Source: DAOUBF01 sp034432795 (GTDB lineage Bacteria; Chloroflexota; Anaerolineae; DSLN01). From it: a stretch of DNA of 30,699 nucleotides. A model generated the notes under the pieces. It had not been told where the DNA came from. It did not search any database and saw only the letters and a program-made list of their open reading frames with translations. Positions 15,057-22,168 of this stretch are shown here, one piece after another; positions within the stretch are counted from its first letter, which is position 1; each line of letters begins with the position of its first letter. The stretch covers positions 1-30,699 of the forward strand of contig DAOUBF010000053.1 in assembly GCA_034432795.1 (NCBI GenBank), read 5' to 3'. A program made the translations under genes and the position numbers.

Positions 15057-17072
15057 TTATTTGATCTCCGCACTGTCGCCTGTGCGCTGACCGGATGCGT
15101 CCAGGCGCGCCAGGCGTTGCAATGTGACCGGATGATACAGGCCCACAATGATCTGCCCGGTTGGGTCAGGTGCCTCCAGCACTATCAGATGGGTATCCTC
15201 AATGACGTCGCCCGGTCGCCACCAGGAGGTGGGCAAGGCGCCCGCGCCAGGCGGGCCGTCATGCTGAGCGACGACCTGCCCGTTGTTCTCTACATGGACA
15301 AAGACCGTGTAATCCTCCGGTATGGGCTGTGTTGTACTCCAACTCAGGTCAACACGCAACGCGGGCTGGCCAGACGCCGATGGAGTACGGCTGACCTGCG
15401 CCGAGAGCAACGCGATCCCGTGCTCAAAGCGGGCGAGCGGACCGGCCTCCGGTCGCGCTGGCGTGGCGCTATACACGACGTAGAGGGCATAAGGCTGCGG
15501 CTCCAGGTCGCCGCGCGCCAGCGGCCCCCACTGCGCGCTGAGGCGGATACCGCGCGGCAGCGCCTCCAGATAGGCGCGGGTTGGCTCGTAGGGCCATAGG
15601 AACAGGCGCAACGGCACCTCTGGCGGCACCTGCGCCGGGCTGTCGGCGATCACCAGGTTGGGTGTCTCCGGGACGAGGTAGCGAATGCTGGCGAAGCTCT
15701 CCCAGAAGCGCCGCGCCAGGACGACGCGCCCCTCAGTCTGCGGCGTGGGCGTGGAGGCACGCAGTCCCTGCCCGTCCCAACCCGCGCCAATCGTGCGGTT
15801 GACCTCTGCCGCCAGGGCCGCCGCCGCGCTCTGGAAATAGTAGCCGGTCACGGGGTTGTGCACATAGTCCCCGAAGTAATCGCGCACGGTCAGGCCCAGG
15901 CTGGCGCTCAGCACCAGCGCGGCCAGAACCGCCCCCAACCAGGCCGGGCTATGCCGACCCAGCCAGGTCCAGGCGGCATCCAGCCCCAAGGCCGGGAAGA
16001 GGACAGCGACCGGCAGCACGCCGACGGCGCGCAGGAAATGAGGCGCGTCCTCGGCCAGGAGCGTGGGCAGGAGCATAACGCCTGTCCAGATGAGCGCGAA
16101 CGCAGCGGTCGGCTGGCGGCGGAAACGCGCCAGGCACAGGATCACGCCGGCGGCAAAGGCCAGCGCCAGGAGCGGGTCAAACACAGGCCGCCCGGCCAGG
16201 TTGTGTCGCCAGATGGTATCGCCGCGAAAGGTGAACATGCCCAAGACGGCCAACAGATGCCGCCCCAGTGTCCCCCACAGGTCGCCCTTGTTGATTTCCG
16301 GGTTGGTGATCAGCACTTCGTTTGCGCGAGCGAACACGACCTCCGGGTGTTGCAGCGCATAGACGGCCAATGGCGCCATGACGGCCAGTGCTGCGGCTAT
16401 AAACCAGACGAATGAGCGCAGGCGAATGTTCCCGGCTTGTCGCCATACAAGGTAAAGGCCGAACCCGGCCAGGGCCAGGGGGGTGAAGCGCGCAGCCAGG
16501 TAAGTGTAAAAGCTCAGCCCATAGAGGGCACCGCCCAGGATCAGCCAACAGCGGTCGGCGGCACGGCCCCCTGACCCCTCTCCCATAGCGGCAGGAGAGG
16601 GGAGAAAGCCTCGCCAGCCGGCAGCCAATGCTGCCGCTGCGATCAAGGGCAGGGCCACGGCGCGGAAGCCGATGCGGCTGAGGTGGACATGCCAGAAGGT
16701 GATCGCCAGGATAGCCGCCGCGAGCCACCCCACGCGCCGATTGAACCAGGTGCGCCCCAAGGCGTAGGTCGCCGGGATGGTCAGCGTGCCCAGGACGGCG
16801 GCGACCAGGCGGATGGCGGCGGGGCTGGGGCCGAGCGCACCGACCGCCAGAGCGACCAGGTAGATGAACAGCGGTTCGCGGCCATTATTGGCGGCAAAAT
16901 ACAGGGGGCGCGCTCCCTGAAGCACCTGAAACGCATCCAGGCCGTTCCAGGCTTCATCCTGGTACAGGCCGGGGGGGGCCTGGCCGAGCGCAGGGAAACG
17001 CAGGGCTGCGGCCAGTAGAATGATGGCCAACACTACAGGCCCGTCGCGGTTGAATGCGCCCGCCTGGCGCAA
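15057..17072 (-). CDS. GT39-type glycosyltransferase (PMT_2/ArnT-like) with C-terminal beta-sandwich
   Basis: A 671-residue polytopic membrane enzyme of the GT-C fold. Such enzymes use polyprenyl-phosphate sugars and act outside the membrane. The first periplasmic loop carries the metal/acceptor-type acidic pair in GLYQDEAWNG (D39, E40) and NNGREPLFIYLVAL, both GT39 hallmarks. About ten to twelve spans follow. Residues about 530-671 form a soluble domain (YTVFVHVENNGQVVAQHDGP, then WWRPGDVIEDTHLI) closely resembling the last domain of the 1126-residue protein. The TTG start at 17072 is supported by AGGGAG 6 bases upstream. Residues about 157-172 (GEGSGGRAADR region) are encoded by a C-rich dispersed palindrome. 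It is the first gene of a four-gene operon. Confidence 0.92.
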   Translation of the reverse strand: MRQAGAFNRDGPVVLAIILLAAALRFPALGQAPPGLYQDEAWNGLDAFQVLQGARPLYFAANNGREPLFIYLVALAVGALGPSPAAIRLVAAVLGTLTIPATYALGRTWFNRRVGWLAAAILAITFWHVHLSRIGFRAVALPLIAAAALAAGWRGFLPSPAAMGEGSGGRAADRCWLILGGALYGLSFYTYLAARFTPLALAGFGLYLVWRQAGNIRLRSFVWFIAAALAVMAPLAVYALQHPEVVFARANEVLITNPEINKGDLWGTLGRHLLAVLGMFTFRGDTIWRHNLAGRPVFDPLLALAFAAGVILCLARFRRQPTAAFALIWTGVMLLPTLLAEDAPHFLRAVGVLPVAVLFPALGLDAAWTWLGRHSPAWLGAVLAALVLSASLGLTVRDYFGDYVHNPVTGYYFQSAAAALAAEVNRTIGAGWDGQGLRASTPTPQTEGRVVLARRFWESFASIRYLVPETPNLVIADSPAQVPPEVPLRLFLWPYEPTRAYLEALPRGIRLSAQWGPLARGDLEPQPYALYVVYSATPARPEAGPLARFEHGIALLSAQVSRTPSASGQPALRVDLSWSTTQPIPEDYTVFVHVENNGQVVAQHDGPPGAGALPTSWWRPGDVIEDTHLIVLEAPDPTGQIIVGLYHPVTLQRLARLDASGQRTGDSAEIK
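16565..16610. repeat. C-rich palindromic repeat inside the GT39 gene
   Basis: CCCCCTGACCCCTCTCC, then a short loop, then GGAGAGGGGAGAAAG, matches the units at 29980-30019 and 30118-30159 with a compatible CTCTCC/GGAGAG stem. It is read in frame and encodes a Gly/Ser/Arg-rich loop between two predicted membrane helices. Confidence 0.75.
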
Positions 17073-17129
17073 TCGTTTCTCCCTCTCCTTTCCCTGTCCC
17101 CGACAAGGGCGGGGCGTGTAAGCCGCCCT

Positions 17130-17158
17130 ATATTAACATAGATGGATGCAGGTTTCAA
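17130..17158 (-). promoter_or_regulatory. Promoter of the GT39-LysM operon
   Basis: Minus strand: TTGAAA (17153-17158), 17-base spacer, TAATAT (17130-17135). The start would be near 17123, giving a leader of about 50 bases that begins with a GC-rich 7-bp hairpin (17106-17112 with 17123-17129). The -35 box almost touches the stop codon of the upstream gene. Confidence 0.6.
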
Positions 17159-17159
17159 A

Positions 17160-18095
17160 TTAGCGCCCAGGCTGCTCTGAACCGTCGGGCACGGCCTTGC
17201 CCCTGGGGAGCCAGAGGCGGTCCCCTTGCAGGATGTGCTTGGCAAATTGATACATGCTGAAGCACTCCAGGGCGAAGGGGGGAAAGCCGAGGAAGCCAAT
17301 CAGGGGCATCTCAAAGATGCGTGGGCCGAAGTCCAGCGGCGGTGGGACGGCATATATCCACTTGCCGATAGCCCAGTAGTTCCAAAACTCCCAGAGGAAG
17401 CCGCAGATGGCGCCCGCCAGGAGCAGTCGCGCCGTGCGCCTCCACCGACCCTGCTCCCAATCGCGGTAGAGCGAGGGGGCGCCCAGGCGATAGTTGATCG
17501 GTTCCAGCAGCAGGATGAAGCCCAGCCAAATGAAGGCAAACGTGTAGCGGGGGAGAGGCGCGGGGAGCGCATCCAGGCGCAGGTCATCCGGCAAGAGCGG
17601 CGGGATGGTGACAAAGGCCAGGCCGATGAGGAACGACGCTGAGAGCCATACCGGTGTCATCCGGCGCGGACGGGCCGGGAGCCGCCGGGGGAAACCCAGC
17701 GCGCTCCAGAGAGACTTCGCTGCGCTCAGCAGGTCGGCGGTCTCAAACAGGCTGGGGAAGATGGTGGCGAAGGACCAGCCATACGCCAGGTTGCGCAACC
17801 AAGGCTCTGGGGGGACGCCGATGTAATACCAGTTTTTCAGCCGGATGTTGTAAACCTCAAACACGAGCCAGCACAGGATGGAGAGCCAGAGCATCATCAC
17901 GAACTCGCGGGGGCGGTCGTGGATGAGGGAAGCACCGCGCAGGCGCAGCACCAGGGCATCGGCGAGCAGAATATAGCCGCTCCACATGATCGGCGTGAAC
18001 CACTGGGCGACGGGGGGCACGCGCTGGACCATCAACACCTCGGCGATGACCAGCGTGGCCAGCCCACACCAACCGTACCAGATGAGTCGCTTCAT
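17160..18095 (-). CDS. Polytopic membrane protein with internal duplication, function unknown
   Basis: A 311-residue protein with about eight hydrophobic spans that I cannot assign to a known family. The two halves repeat the same pattern. GYILLADALVLRLRGASLIH (40-59) matches GFILLLEPINYRLGAPSLYR (192-211). FEVYNIRLKNWYYIGVPP (79-96) matches WEFWNYWAIGKWIYAVPP (235-252). FATIFPSLFE (109-118) matches FLGFPPFALE (268-277). Such two-fold repeats are common in transporters and membrane enzymes. The ATG at 18095 lies 6 bases after the stop of the 178-residue gene, so the two are in one operon with the NUDIX gene. No catalytic motif is evident. Confidence 0.85.
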   Translation of the reverse strand: MKRLIWYGWCGLATLVIAEVLMVQRVPPVAQWFTPIMWSGYILLADALVLRLRGASLIHDRPREFVMMLWLSILCWLVFEVYNIRLKNWYYIGVPPEPWLRNLAYGWSFATIFPSLFETADLLSAAKSLWSALGFPRRLPARPRRMTPVWLSASFLIGLAFVTIPPLLPDDLRLDALPAPLPRYTFAFIWLGFILLLEPINYRLGAPSLYRDWEQGRWRRTARLLLAGAICGFLWEFWNYWAIGKWIYAVPPPLDFGPRIFEMPLIGFLGFPPFALECFSMYQFAKHILQGDRLWLPRGKAVPDGSEQPGR

Positions 18096-18101
18096 CCCCG
18101 A

Positions 18102-18638
18102 TCAGCCCTCCGGCATCTTCTGTGCCCCGCCCATCTCCTGGATATATAGCTCTGAGCCGACGTTCAGAGGGTGGACCGAAATCTGCACGCAGGATCGGTA
18201 GCCGAGGACATAGCGGCAGTAGCGCGCCGACTGTTGCTGGCCGAAGGGGAATTTGTTTTCAGAGACAAAATGAAGCGGTGACCAGAAGCGGATGTCGCGG
18301 TAATTCTCGTAGAAGGCCACCACCTGGGCTGGTGTATTGGGGGTCTTGTAGAAGGTTTGATAGCAATAGACCGCCAACGTGGGGACACAGAGCTGGCCGA
18401 TGCGCTGGTCGGTCTGGACCGCGCCGGGGTATACCGGCGGCGCAGCCAGCCACTGGCCGATGTAACTCTGCGCCACGTTTGTCAGCAGGCTCAGGAAACA
18501 GCAGAAGGCCAGCGAGACCCCCAGCAGGGTGAGGCAGGAACGCCGTCGCAGTCGGCGCAGGTTGGCCTCGGCTGCGGCCTGGTCGTATTGCCCCCAGGTG
18601 ATCCGTCGGCGTTCAGTGATCTCTGTCTGATCCCGCAT
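18102..18638 (-). CDS. Single-span membrane-anchored protein, function unknown
   Basis: A 178-residue protein of unknown family. A basic, Arg-rich N-terminal segment (about 1-33) precedes one transmembrane helix (about 34-60, SCLTLLGVSLAFCCFLSLL). An outside domain of about 115 residues follows, with several cysteines (in LCVPTLAVYCYQ and ARYCRYVLGYRSC) that could form disulphides. The start is 3 bases past the NUDIX stop, and the next gene starts 6 bases after its own stop, indicating one message. Its role is unknown; partnership with the neighbouring membrane protein is plausible only from position. Confidence 0.8.
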   Translation of the reverse strand: MRDQTEITERRRITWGQYDQAAAEANLRRLRRRSCLTLLGVSLAFCCFLSLLTNVAQSYIGQWLAAPPVYPGAVQTDQRIGQLCVPTLAVYCYQTFYKTPNTPAQVVAFYENYRDIRFWSPLHFVSENKFPFGQQQSARYCRYVLGYRSCVQISVHPLNVGSELYIQEMGGAQKMPEG

Positions 18639-18641
18639 GTC

Positions 18642-19151
18642 TCACTCGTAGAAGCGGATGACCAGGCGGTCCTGGGCATCATACGAATATGTGGCGAAGA
18701 AGGGCGGCGCGTCCGCAGGCGCGTCCAGCACGCGCGGCAGCAGAACGGGCAGGTCCTCTACCAGATCAAGGGCAGCGAGCTGGCTGCGGGGCACCCAAAC
18801 GAGCGTCCCCTCGGCGGAGCTGGCCGTCTGGCGAGAGGTCGCTTCGGCATGGAAGACGAAGAGCAGGATACCCGCTTCTTCGTCGGTGTTGATGTTGATG
18901 ACGCCGCGCAGCCGGATGTCCTTCACGTCCAGCCCGGCTTCTTCGCGCACTTCGCGTACAGCGGCGCTGAGCACATCCTCATGGCGTTCCACGTGGCCGC
19001 CCAGGCCATTGTAGCGCCCCGGCCAGATGCGCTTGGTAGGCGCGCCTTTGAGCAGGAGCACCTCGTCGCCGTGCGTGATAAAGCACAGCGTGCGCGGCAC
19101 GACGTGATAGCGGCCTCGGCTGGCGGCCACCCCCTGGTCAGTTCTGGGCAT
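18642..19151 (-). CDS. NUDIX hydrolase
   Basis: A 169-residue NUDIX pyrophosphohydrolase; these enzymes cleave nucleoside diphosphates linked to another group, using Mg2+. The NUDIX box is complete: G52, E58 and REVREEAGL (66-74) fit G-x5-E-x7-REU-x-EE-x-GU. The surrounding sequence (VLLLKGAPTKRIWPGRYNGL and ININTDEEAGILLFVF) is of the MutT/8-oxo-dGTP diphosphatase-like type, but the substrate cannot be told. It is the first gene of a three-gene run. Its leader of about 80 bases is made of dispersed repeat modules A and B, downstream of a good promoter. Confidence 0.94.
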   Translation of the reverse strand: MPRTDQGVAASRGRYHVVPRTLCFITHGDEVLLLKGAPTKRIWPGRYNGLGGHVERHEDVLSAAVREVREEAGLDVKDIRLRGVININTDEEAGILLFVFHAEATSRQTASSAEGTLVWVPRSQLAALDLVEDLPVLLPRVLDAPADAPPFFATYSYDAQDRLVIRFYE

Positions 19152-19171
19152 GGTCTCTCTCTATGGATAGA

Positions 19172-19239
19172 GGTACTCAACGGATTATCTGCAGGAATCA
19201 AGGAAATTGGTACTAACGGATTAGCCTTGTGGTTAGGGG
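19172..19239 (+). repeat. Dispersed modular repeat, locus 3 (modules A + B)
   Basis: Module A (19172-19208) matches 2943-2979, differing mainly in a four-base patch. It is followed directly by module B (19209-19239), which matches 13435-13466 with one base missing. Both modules begin GGTACT and hold the core AACGGATTA, here as direct repeats 37 bases apart. The element forms most of the NUDIX gene's 5' leader. Confidence 0.92.
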
Positions 19240-19267
19240 TTATAGGGCATCCGGGGGAGTTTGTCAA
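19239..19267 (-). promoter_or_regulatory. Promoter of the NUDIX operon
   Basis: Minus strand: perfect TTGACA (19262-19267), 17-base spacer, TATAAC (19239-19244). The predicted start, near 19232, is inside repeat module B, so the repeat would be transcribed as leader RNA. Confidence 0.78.
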
Positions 19268-19363
19268 GCGATCGGTTGCCCCCGCTTCAATTTCCCTCAC
19301 AACCAGTACCGGCGGCAGCCCGGTTCAGGAGGGTGATGGGGGGTGAAACTGATCCTCTTGGAG

Positions 19364-19750
19364 CTAATTGGCGGTGCTGGTGGTGAGTTGGCGAATGCGC
19401 GTGATCAGATCGCCTGGGATGAAGGGTTTGCATACGTAGTCATTAGCGCCCAGGCGCAGGCCCCGCGCAATGTCGGCCCGGCGGTTGCGGACGGTGAGGA
19501 AGATAATCGGGACCTGGCTGCGAGCGCGGATACGGCGGCATGTCTCCCAGCCGTCTAGCTCCGGCATCATCACATCCAGCAAGATAATGTCGGGCTGGAT
19601 CTCAGCCAGCCAACGCAGGGCTTCTTCCCCGTTGTCCACTGTGCGCACCTCAAATCCTGCCCGACTGAGGATCAAGGTTAAAAGAGCTTGAATATCAAAG
19701 TCGTCATCAACGACTAACACGCGCACAGGGTGCTCCTGTTTTTGGGCCAT
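19364..19750 (-). CDS. Stand-alone response-regulator receiver protein
   Basis: A 128-residue CheY-like receiver domain with no output domain. The phosphorylation site is complete: acidic pair D15/D16, phosphoacceptor D59 (in IILLDVMMPELDGW), T86 and K108 (ANDYVCKPF). Single-domain regulators act by protein contact in phosphorelays, motility or signalling. No histidine kinase is nearby, so the partner is unknown. I chose the ATG at 19750; the upstream in-frame extension to 19882 lacks family similarity and has unusual composition. It is divergent from the GT-C gene at 20117. Confidence 0.93.
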   Translation of the reverse strand: MAQKQEHPVRVLVVDDDFDIQALLTLILSRAGFEVRTVDNGEEALRWLAEIQPDIILLDVMMPELDGWETCRRIRARSQVPIIFLTVRNRRADIARGLRLGANDYVCKPFIPGDLITRIRQLTTSTAN

Positions 19751-19885
19751 GATTGGTCTCGTAGAGGTTGCCTCCGCAAATCCAGCCGCGCCCCCCACAG
19801 TCGGCCCCCCTTTGCGCAGCGGCGTGGATATGCCAGGCACAGTATAAGTATAGAGGAATTTCTGCCGGTGCACATCAGGCAAATA

Positions 19886-20032
19886 ACGTATTCTATGCTA
19901 CGTCATTTTACGTAATTGCGATAAACCTGACCGTTGTTCTTTGCCCCACTCTGTCATCCGCTCCAATATACCCTGTTTTAGCTGTAGACACATGAGCGCT
20001 ATGGCGTATTTTGGCCTACGCTGTTTTGCGTA
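19886..20032. repeat. Pair of 29-bp covarying repeats in divergent intergenic region
   Basis: Two equal-length copies (19886-19914 and 20004-20032) are each built as pentamer, 8 bases, reverse-complement pentamer, 6 bases, pentamer. The first uses ACGTA/TACGT/ACGTA and the second GCGTA/TACGC/GCGTA, so the changed base is compensated in all three pentamers. The region is AT-richer than its surroundings. It holds no gene, and I see no other element apart from module B at its right end. Confidence 0.75.
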
Positions 20033-20067
20033 GAATATCACAAACCTCAACCTGAGGCAGGGTTGTG

Positions 20068-20094
20068 CTAACGGATTAGCCTTGTGGTTAAGGG
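20068..20094 (+). repeat. Dispersed modular repeat, locus 5 (module B)
   Basis: 27 bases, beginning CTAACGGATTAGCCTTG, are identical to part of 13435-13466. The copy lies 23 bases upstream of the GT-C start codon, and its TTGTGG is placed as a -35 box. Confidence 0.9.
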
Positions 20095-20110
20095 TCAAGG
20101 AACATATAAT
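20082..20110 (+). promoter_or_regulatory. Promoter giving a probable leaderless mRNA
   Basis: TTGTGG (20082-20087, inside repeat module B), 17-base spacer, perfect TATAAT (20105-20110). The expected start is the A of the ATG at 20117. There is no Shine-Dalgarno at a useful distance from that ATG, consistent with leaderless translation. Confidence 0.65.
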
Positions 20111-20116
20111 AGCGCC

Positions 20117-21520
20117 ATGCGTGGCCGTTTGCCCCTTTCCTCCACATTGGCCTTACCGGCGCTCTTGTTGATGGCTGCGCTTCTCTATGCGCCCACGCTT
20201 TCCTATGGCTTTGCTTATGATGATCTCTGGCAGGTTCCGCTCAGCACCTGGGAACGGGTGCTGGCTGAATTCCAGCCGGGTTTCCACGCTTCTCCCGATG
20301 CTTTCCGTTTCCGTCCTGTGTTCATCCTGGTCACCGGCCTTGAGCGCGCCGTCTGGGGGCTTCACCCGTTTGGCTTTCACCTGGTCAATCTGGGGCTTCA
20401 TCTGGTCAATGTCGCCCTGGTGTTTCGGCTGTCTCAGATCATCTCTAAACGCATTGGGCTGGCGTTGGGGGCCGGGCTGATCTGGAACGTGCTGCCTGGC
20501 ACGGCATATTCGGTGGCCTGGATCGCCCAACTGAACGATCTGCTGTGTGCGTTCTTTATCCTGCTCTCCACCTGGGCGCTGATCCAGGGTATGCGCCAGC
20601 GGGCAGTGTTGTGGAGCATCCTCTCGACGTTGTCTTATGGGCTGGGGCTATTGAGCAAGGAGATGGCCGTCCCACTGATCGTGGTACTGGGGGTGGGGCT
20701 GGTGTGGCTGCGCCGGGGGGAAAGCCTGGGGAAGGCATGGGTGCGCCTTGTGCCTCATGCCCTCATCCTGACGGCCTACTTCGGGACGCGCACCTGGCTC
20801 ACCGGTTTCCTGCTGCCGCCGCCTGTGGAGAGCGCGGCTTCTGCTTATGGCGGTAGCCCCTGGTCTCAACTGGCGGTCACGGGCTTCCACTATGTGGAAT
20901 CGCTCGTTCAGTTCATTATCCCCATCTATGAGTTGCCCTCATGGGGGAGCGCGGCCCTCTTCGTCCTGTTGATGGCCCTGCTGGGGGGAATGTGGCTTCC
21001 CCTGGCCCTGCGCCTGTGGCGTGCCGGTGGAAACGGGGCGGGTCGCCTCTACCGGCTGGGCCTGGTCTGGTGCCTCAGTTTCCTGGGCCTGGCTGCGCTG
21101 GCCTGGGGACATCCGCGCCATCTCTACGTCCCTGGGATCGGCTTTGCGGCTCTGGCCTCTGCGTTGCTGGGAAAGGCGCTGGAGCAGCCGCTCAGTGTTC
21201 GGCGCCGGGTGGCGATGCAATTGGCTGTAGCGGGCCTGGCGGCCCTAAACCTGGCGATGACCCTGGGGGTTCAGGCGCTATTCGCGCCTGCCTCGCCCAA
21301 GGTCCTGGATTACGCGGCCTGTTATGCCAGCACCCCCCTGGATAGGACGCTTCAGCCCTATGCCCAGGCACAGGTAGCCCAATATGCCCCGGCCACGCGC
21401 TGTGTGGTTGGCACCGAGGCGTACTGGGAGGGGCTGACGCTCAATGGGCTGTTTGAGGCCAAGCGTCAGGGCCTGCGCCCCCTGGTCGCTCAGTGGTTGA
21501 GGGCCTTGTTCGGCCCCTAG
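20117..21520 (+). CDS. GT-C type membrane glycosyltransferase (PMT/TMTC-like)
   Basis: A 467-residue polytopic protein with about ten to twelve spans. The N-terminal loop GFAYDDLWQVPL (D35, D36) is followed by FRFRPVFILVTGLERAVWGL and HLVNLGLHLVN. This pattern matches bacterial relatives of the TMTC/PMT O-mannosyltransferases, which transfer sugars from polyprenyl phosphate. No TPR repeats follow, unlike animal TMTCs. The donor and acceptor are unknown. I chose the ATG at 20117; a GTG at 20084 would lie within repeat DNA and the promoter. It is convergent with a gene for a Pro/Thr-rich surface protein, a possible glycosylation substrate by location only. Confidence 0.85.
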   Translation: MRGRLPLSSTLALPALLLMAALLYAPTLSYGFAYDDLWQVPLSTWERVLAEFQPGFHASPDAFRFRPVFILVTGLERAVWGLHPFGFHLVNLGLHLVNVALVFRLSQIISKRIGLALGAGLIWNVLPGTAYSVAWIAQLNDLLCAFFILLSTWALIQGMRQRAVLWSILSTLSYGLGLLSKEMAVPLIVVLGVGLVWLRRGESLGKAWVRLVPHALILTAYFGTRTWLTGFLLPPPVESAASAYGGSPWSQLAVTGFHYVESLVQFIIPIYELPSWGSAALFVLLMALLGGMWLPLALRLWRAGGNGAGRLYRLGLVWCLSFLGLAALAWGHPRHLYVPGIGFAALASALLGKALEQPLSVRRRVAMQLAVAGLAALNLAMTLGVQALFAPASPKVLDYAACYASTPLDRTLQPYAQAQVAQYAPATRCVVGTEAYWEGLTLNGLFEAKRQGLRPLVAQWLRALFGP

Positions 21521-21536
21521 CGAACTGCGCTAGGGG
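21514..21536. terminator. Bidirectional hairpin containing both convergent stop codons
   Basis: CCCCTAGCG (21514-21522) and CGCTAGGGG (21528-21536) form a perfect 9-bp stem with loop AACTG. The TAG of the plus-strand gene (21518-21520) and the TAG of the minus-strand gene (21530-21532) sit in opposite arms. No U-run follows on either side, so it may be a 3'-end barrier rather than a true intrinsic terminator. Confidence 0.75.
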
Positions 21537-22147
21537 CGCGGCCGGCGCCGCCGCAGCAGGTAAAGCAGGCCCCCAACGACGACCAGTGCCGCCCCGATCG
21601 CAACGACAGCGGTAGTGCTCCCGCCGCCTTCACCGGCTGTCCCTGGTGTGGGGGTGACTTCGCCGGGGGGCGTTGGAGATGGCTGCCCGGCTGAGGGCGA
21701 TGCGGTGGCGCCCGGTGTAGGCGGGCTGGTGGGGGCGAGAGGCGTTGGCGTCGCCGTGGCGTGGGCGGTGGCCGTTGCTGTCTCGGTCGCTGGTGCGGCG
21801 GTTGCCGTGTGGGTCGCCGTCACGGCTGGGCTTGGGGTCGGCGAACTGACCAGCACGCTCGTATTGGTGGGCGGCACCTGTGTCGGCGCACGGGTTGCCG
21901 TGGCGGTCGGCGGTGGTTGTGTAGGCGCTTCCGTAGGTGGCTGGGTGGGCGGTGGTTGTGTAGGAGGTGGCTCAGTTGGTGGCGGTTGTGTAGGAGGCGA
22001 TTCAGTCGGTGTGCGCGTCGGCACCGTCTGGCGCCAGGGCACCTGCGGCGGGGCCGCCCAGGCCGCAGGGAATTGGGCGAGCAGCCCCAGTGCCAGCAAC
22101 ACGGCTAAAGGCCCAACCCACCAGCGGGTGTGATGCTGTGCTCTCAT
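21530..22147 (-). CDS. Secreted Pro/Thr-rich membrane-anchored protein
   Basis: A 205-residue protein. It has a signal peptide ending AWA (1-31), a low-complexity stretch of about 130 residues made almost only of Pro, Thr, Ala and Ser (QPPPT-type repeats), a Gly-rich hinge (GEGGGS), one transmembrane helix (about 179-198) and a basic RRRRPRP tail. This is the design of a mucin-like stalk, probably heavily O-glycosylated if a suitable enzyme exists. The tail resembles a stop-transfer anchor; no LPxTG sortase motif is present. It is the last gene of the six-gene glycan operon, 21 bases after the GT39 gene, so it is a candidate acceptor. Confidence 0.88.
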   Translation of the reverse strand: MRAQHHTRWWVGPLAVLLALGLLAQFPAAWAAPPQVPWRQTVPTRTPTESPPTQPPPTEPPPTQPPPTQPPTEAPTQPPPTATATRAPTQVPPTNTSVLVSSPTPSPAVTATHTATAAPATETATATAHATATPTPLAPTSPPTPGATASPSAGQPSPTPPGEVTPTPGTAGEGGGSTTAVVAIGAALVVVGGLLYLLRRRRPRP

Positions 22148-22168
22148 CTTCTTCCTCTTCCCCCTTCC

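Noticed and set aside
19751..19882. N-terminal extension of the receiver protein
   Set aside because: The receiver domain begins normally a few residues after the ATG at 19750, and the extension has no family similarity.
21905..22010. Tandem DNA repeat as an independent element
   Set aside because: The repetition is explained by Pro/Thr codons in the surface protein's low-complexity region.
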